Assembly: GCA_963580275.1 (NCBI GenBank)
Contig: OY756946.1
Location: forward strand, 34,817,380 to 34,881,379
Reading direction: 5' to 3'
DNA length: 64,000 nt
From: Crataegus laevigata
Taxonomy: Eukaryota; Streptophyta; Magnoliopsida; Rosales; Rosaceae
How positions within the stretch are numbered: position 1 is the first letter of the stretch; each line of letters opens with the position of its first letter. Positions 59,396 to 64,000 of this stretch are shown here, one piece after another. Made by a program: the position numbers and the translations under genes. Below the pieces are notes generated by a model. The model saw only the letters and a list, made by a program, of their open reading frames with translations, did not search any database and had not been told where the DNA came from.

Positions 59396-62300
59396 GAATT
59401 TTTTTGCATTTTGTATGTAAATGGTTTGAAACCAAACCGCAACTGTTTGAAACCGCATCGACCCTAACCAAACGGTTTGGTTTTATTTTGGTTTTGGTTC
59501 CAAAACCGCACTGAACCAAACCGCAAAAAATTTCAGTTTCAGTTTCAGTTTCACTCAAAACTACACCAAACCAAACCGTGCCTGCTCCTAGTGGCGGGAG
59601 AATCCATGAAAACCCTTACTTTAAGATAGTCTCCTTAACATTTCGCATCAAAACAACAATGATTAGTCGTCAAGAAAGAGAGAGACAAGGTCTCTGAATG
59701 TAGTTGATGATCCATATGTTGGTTTCTGTGACTTTTTACTTCTTTCTTCTTTGCATCTTTTAAACCTTGAGCTCTTTTGTTTTTTCATTGCTGCCACTTT
59801 CGTTTTATCCTTTGTTTATTACTGTTTGTAACTGTGCTCAAAAGTCTTAAAGACGGAAGATTCCTCTGCAGGTAGGAGCATGATTGTACGCTATATACTC
59901 ATTAATCATGTAAAGGCATGCTCTTGTAACAAACGCACACCCAAGTCCCAAACCCCTTCTCTCTGAATGTTAGAAGAAAAATTGTACTTGATATATAATG
60001 CATCCATCTCCTTCTTTTGATCATTTATATTTATGGTTAATCACCGTTTTATTTGATAACAAGACTCAAGATACACCAGTCTCGTTTTTTTGGTTACTTG
60101 ATGATTAAATATTTATAATTACTCACCGTTTTATTGACATCAGGACTCGAGAAGTTTCCGATTGTTGTTGATCAAAAGAACATTATAACAAATGAAGGCA
60201 AGAGTAATTGTTGATAGAAAAGTTCTGGGAATTAAATTTGGAGAGAAAAAAGCTGCAAATTGTGAAGTATTTTCTCGTCTTGTGCGAGCAGACAAAGGAT
60301 CTTCAGGGCCTCTTAATTCTTTTTCTTTTTCACACTGATTTCCACATACAGCTAAATAGTGCATACAGGGGCCGAGGGCTAGTGTTTCTATCTTTAGCCT
60401 GCACATTAAATACTATTGTTTTCTAGTGATTTGTTTCTAACCTAGATGCCTTTTCACTTCAGCTGGCATATCATGCTGCAAAGCATGATGCAAAGTGAAT
60501 AATGGTATACTGGTGAAGCCATGAACGAAATAGAATCTTTTTTCTTGCGAGGGATTGACTACTTGATATGATATTTCACCTGTGAGTGACTGATCAAAGT
60601 GTATTTTTATTTAATTTGTTGTCGTGGTTCATAGTTTGACAACATGCATAATATTTATATCACTAGTATATAGCCTTATCTATGCATAATATGTATTTTT
60701 ATTTGATGTGTTGTTATGATTTAAGGGCGACCTAAAACCCTTCACCATGTATTTTTATTTGATGTGTCGTTATGATTTAAGGGCAACCTAAAACCCTTCA
60801 CCACTAAATCACAAATCATATTTAGGGTTTGAATATTTAGTCGACCATGAATGAAAATCCCCAGTCCTAAAAATTTCACAACTTACATAAGGTTTCTTCA
60901 TTTCAGATCTGACGACCACACTCTGCCGTCTGATCAGTTCTCTACCTGATTGCTGCAAACCGAAGCGCTACTTGATTGTTGCAAACCCACCGCAGTATAC
61001 TGCTGCAAATCCGCTTCGCTCCTCTGCTGACAATGCGTTGAATCCGCTAAAATCACCATCCCACCCAGATCAATACCCACACTATCTTCGCTTAAGCAAG
61101 ATGGCACGAATTCGCCTTTTGAGCTCCGTGCTTGTCACACCATCACTTAATGGTCAATTTGATAAATTAACTAACAGATGCATGACCTTGCAACTAAAAC
61201 ATAAATTTGTGTATGACACTGTAATGTTTTAAAAGTAGGTATGATGTTGCAATTAAACCAAACTTGATGATGCAAAATGTAGTTTACCCTTACTACTTTT
61301 ACATCGGTTTGTGTATGATCAACTTGTAAGTTAGCATAAAGCAACATGAATATAAATGTGTAAACTACTGGAACGCCCCCATTACCAGGATATTGTTTCT
61401 TTACCAGCGATAATTGGAGAGAAAATCACACTTATATCCTCAGGTATAAAAATAAATATTTTTAACTAAGTAGGTTATAAATCTGTTGATACAATTAGAT
61501 ATGTTCTTGTTTGGACTTTGATGTGTAGTTGGGACAATACGCAAGTACGTAAGACAATACCCAAACGTACTGTGATCATTCTTTCTAATTTTCTTTTTAT
61601 TTAATTTGTTAACATGATTGAGCACTACTGTTATTGCATGCGCAGATTCTGATGATCCATCTAATCTAATGACGACTTAAGTTAGCAGAGCTGCTTAATC
61701 TAAAAGAATAAAAGAAGAAAACAGCCATACCCACACACGTGCTAGGGTTTGTAGTAGGACCACACAAGGTACATTGGGACGGAAGAGTTGAAAGGATTGC
61801 TTGTGTAAATCATCGATCATTTCTGATTCTGTGCCTCCTGTACATGTTGATACTGCTGACAGAAAATATATAGGTGCATATATGGGCTTCCAAGCTCCAG
61901 CAAGTAATTTGAGCATTGATTGCATCACCTGTAGGGATGGACTCGACAGAACTTTTTTGCTATGTGGGGGTTTTCTCCTTTTGGCTTGTACAAACTTTGT
62001 GTTTTCCTTTCATCTGATGTGAGATATTCTCCTCAATTATTTTGGAAGGTAATTTTGGATGTTCTCTTCAAATATTTCACCGTTTCCCATTATACTGTTG
62101 ATTCTTGCATAAACTCACAATCTGTGTGTATGTGGGGTTTTCGCCTTCTGGCTTCTACAATCTTTGTGTTTTCCTTTTATCTTAAGCATGTATATAAAAT
62201 AGTTCATAGTGGACATCCCTACACCAAAGAGTAGTTGAGTGGGTGAGACTTTTAAATCTCTCTCTCAATACCTGGTTAAATTTCATCTAGTCACTCGTTG

Positions 62301-63083
62301 GGATCAGTTCGTGGTGTTCGGGGCCAGAAAGTTCAGTAATGGTGAACTCGTTTAGTGGATGTCTCTCTCGTTAAGGCTAAAGAATTCCTAGGGGCAATAC
62401 TCACATGTTGGCTACGTATATTAGCATATCTTCATATCCATTAATTTCTTCAATCTAAAAAGATACAACAACTTACTAATGCGATTTAATAAAGATGTTA
62501 AACTTTGAGAATGTTATCTATAGGTGTTTAGTAACGTAAGATGCTCATATGTTAGCAAGGCTTTGATTAAGACACATTGGTCATTCCGATTCTCACCTAA
62601 ACATTCGTGTACATAAATCTAAAAGAACACCGCCAAGTGCCAACTATACTTTGAGCCTTAAAATTCTTTAACCCTAACATTAAAAAGAGGATGCCATTTC
62701 ATTCTGTTGACCTGTCTATCAAGATCTTTTTATCCACGTGTGTGTGTTTAATAGTATATATATTTACTATTTACAAAGTGAATAATATTGAAAAGTGAAA
62801 AGGCAGCCACAACCCCATCTATCCACATGGGGCATGCATGATGATGCCGAAGACCCAGCGAATCCAACAAAGAGAGACAAACAAGGAAAACATAGGTGTC
62901 AGCGTTGAGCGAAGATCAGGGTTTAGCCAACGCTGGTGACATGTGCAGCAAGAGCAAAGCATGTAAAAGCAATAATATTATTCCACATTTAAGGCTTTGC
63001 GTGTAATCTTTGTTGTATGTTGTTGTTGAAATTACAGAAAGGAGATCGATGCAGAAGAAATAAAAGTAATAAATATACAAAGG
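59396..63083. other. Long intergenic stretch, no gene recognised
   Basis: It contains CCAAACCG/CCGCAACT-type words near 59440-59580. There is a tandem duplication at about 60690-60745 and 60748-60803 (TATTTTTATTTGATGTGT...CCCTTCACCA). A diverged repeat lies at 61961-62025 and 62126-62183 (TGTGGGGTTTTC...TTTGTGTTTTCCTTT). The plus frame at 61801-62022 (DSVPPVHVDTADRKYIGAYM) is not recognised and could be a decayed exon. No RNA gene was seen. Confidence 0.4.
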
Positions 63084-63222
63084 AGGATTTTCTCTCCTTT
63101 TTATTTTTTCATTCTTTACTCTATTTTTATTTGAACGGTCATAGTTAAGTCACGTCAACATCTTATATTAATTTTTAATAAAAAGAAAAAGACAAAATAG
63201 AGTGTGAAAGGAGGAGATGAAA
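63084..63222. mobile_element. Palindromic MITE, copy 3, one arm deleted
   Basis: The left arm (ACGGTCATAGTTAAGTCACG, then CATCTTATATTAATTTTTA) matches the 34275 and 44028 copies. The inverted partner arm is missing, and the element resumes at GACAAAATAG. CTCCTTT at the left and AAAGGAG at the right still form short inverted ends. Confidence 0.7.
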
Positions 63223-64000
63223 AGAGATATAAATAGGTAGGGAGAGAATTCTAGTTCCAAATATACGCTATCCATCCATTTATTTTGCCATAAAATTCCA
63301 TTTCCCACCTCTCTGCAGATTCCTACCTCTAATTTTTAAGTATTTACATGGCATAAATATTATAATCGTGACGTTTCATACTAATTATATAATATTATGT
63401 GTAATTTTTTTTTCATTAATTGACACGAAATATCACAATAATTGCATAGTACTTGTGCCATGCAAGGTTCTCTCCTCCTTCGTCCGACTTTCTACTTCAT
63501 TCATTACTGCTGGCTGATGCTTTTTTCTTTTGTTTCCTCAGCTGAATTAAATTTCTAGCTCTTTCTTATCGAAATTGGCCTGCAGAACCGGTAGACACTA
63601 TTATGCATTTGCACTATTGATTTCACATACAACTGCAGTATTTACTTGCAGCAACAGGATCACAGTCTTTCTCTTGTACTTATGTAATTAATTTTCTTTT
63701 TATTCTGATTCAATTATAAGTCGCATGTAATAACTTTGAAACAAATTTGTCCAGAAAACACCTTGTTCTTGAATCTCCTGAATCTCCTGAATCTCCATTT
63801 CGGTTTGTTTATTATAAGTTATTAGTAGTACCACCAGAGATGAATTATTCTTATGGCTTGTTTTAGAATAATGATAGGATGTATATAAGCGACCAGCTAG
63901 TTGAACACCAACCTTCGTTTAATTTTCACAAGAGTCGTCAAATATAGAATTTATTGTGTGCACCCAGATGGCCTAGCAAATTATTAGGTCAATCCCGGCA
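63223..64000. other. Window end, no gene seen
   Basis: AT-rich, with GAATCTCCT repeated three times near 63770-63797. The last 40 bases (CCCAGATGGCCTAGC...) look a little like the start of a tRNA-type Pol III promoter but are cut by the window end. Confidence 0.35.

Noticed and set aside
63961..64000. tRNA or SINE start at the window end
   Set aside because: Only an A-box-like word is visible before the sequence stops; not enough to call.

Overview
This is nuclear DNA from a flowering plant. The genes are split by introns and encode plant-specific or plant-expanded families: a reticulon-like RTNLB protein, a plastid Ycf54-like protein, a clade-E-type PP2C and a CBSX3-type CBS protein. The intergenic DNA is AT-rich and packed with Copia retrotransposons, MITEs and solo LTRs. 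The MITE families and the TAGGCG-type repeats look like those of Rosaceae (apple/pear group). That placement is inference from recall and no species is claimed.

Layout. 1-7.5 kb: repeats and a degenerate Copia element (1587-6965) whose two LTRs each carry a nested MITE. 7.5-14.3 kb: a reticulon-like pseudogene broken by a premature stop and by a young antisense Copia element (7904-12925). 14.8-16.3 kb: the nuclear gene for a plastid Ycf54-like protein (minus strand). 16.6-18.8 kb: a solo LTR with a perfect 5-bp target duplication, then an element carrying a minisatellite, then another MITE. 20.5-22.5 kb: a FHIT-type HIT hydrolase gene with an apparent AT-AC (U12-type) intron next to a 3-nt microexon. 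23.2-30.4 kb: a 20-exon WRN-like RecQ helicase gene. 31.7-33.5 kb: a mitochondrial calcium uniporter (minus). 35.5-38.4 kb: a TLC-domain membrane protein (minus). 41.2-42.8 kb: a CBSX3-type CBS protein (minus). 44-50.4 kb: a transposon block with two copies of a long-TIR element, a truncated Copia LTR with primer-binding site, a Cassandra-type solo LTR containing 5S rRNA-like sequence, and a nested MITE. 53.5-57.1 kb: a PP2C with an N-terminal myristoylation signal. 57.1-64 kb: no gene recognised.

The seven intact genes are unrelated housekeeping or signalling genes with no sign of acting as a unit. Their exon models were joined by eye at GT-AG (or AT-AC) sites and checked by frame. The summed coding lengths are all divisible by three: reticulon 741, Ycf54 675, FHIT 471, RecQ 2700, MCU 990, TLC 813, CBSX3 624, PP2C 1629 nt. 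The most unusual signals are the oppositely oriented MITEs at the same 9-bp site of both LTRs of one retrotransposon, and the microexon plus AT-AC intron in the FHIT gene.
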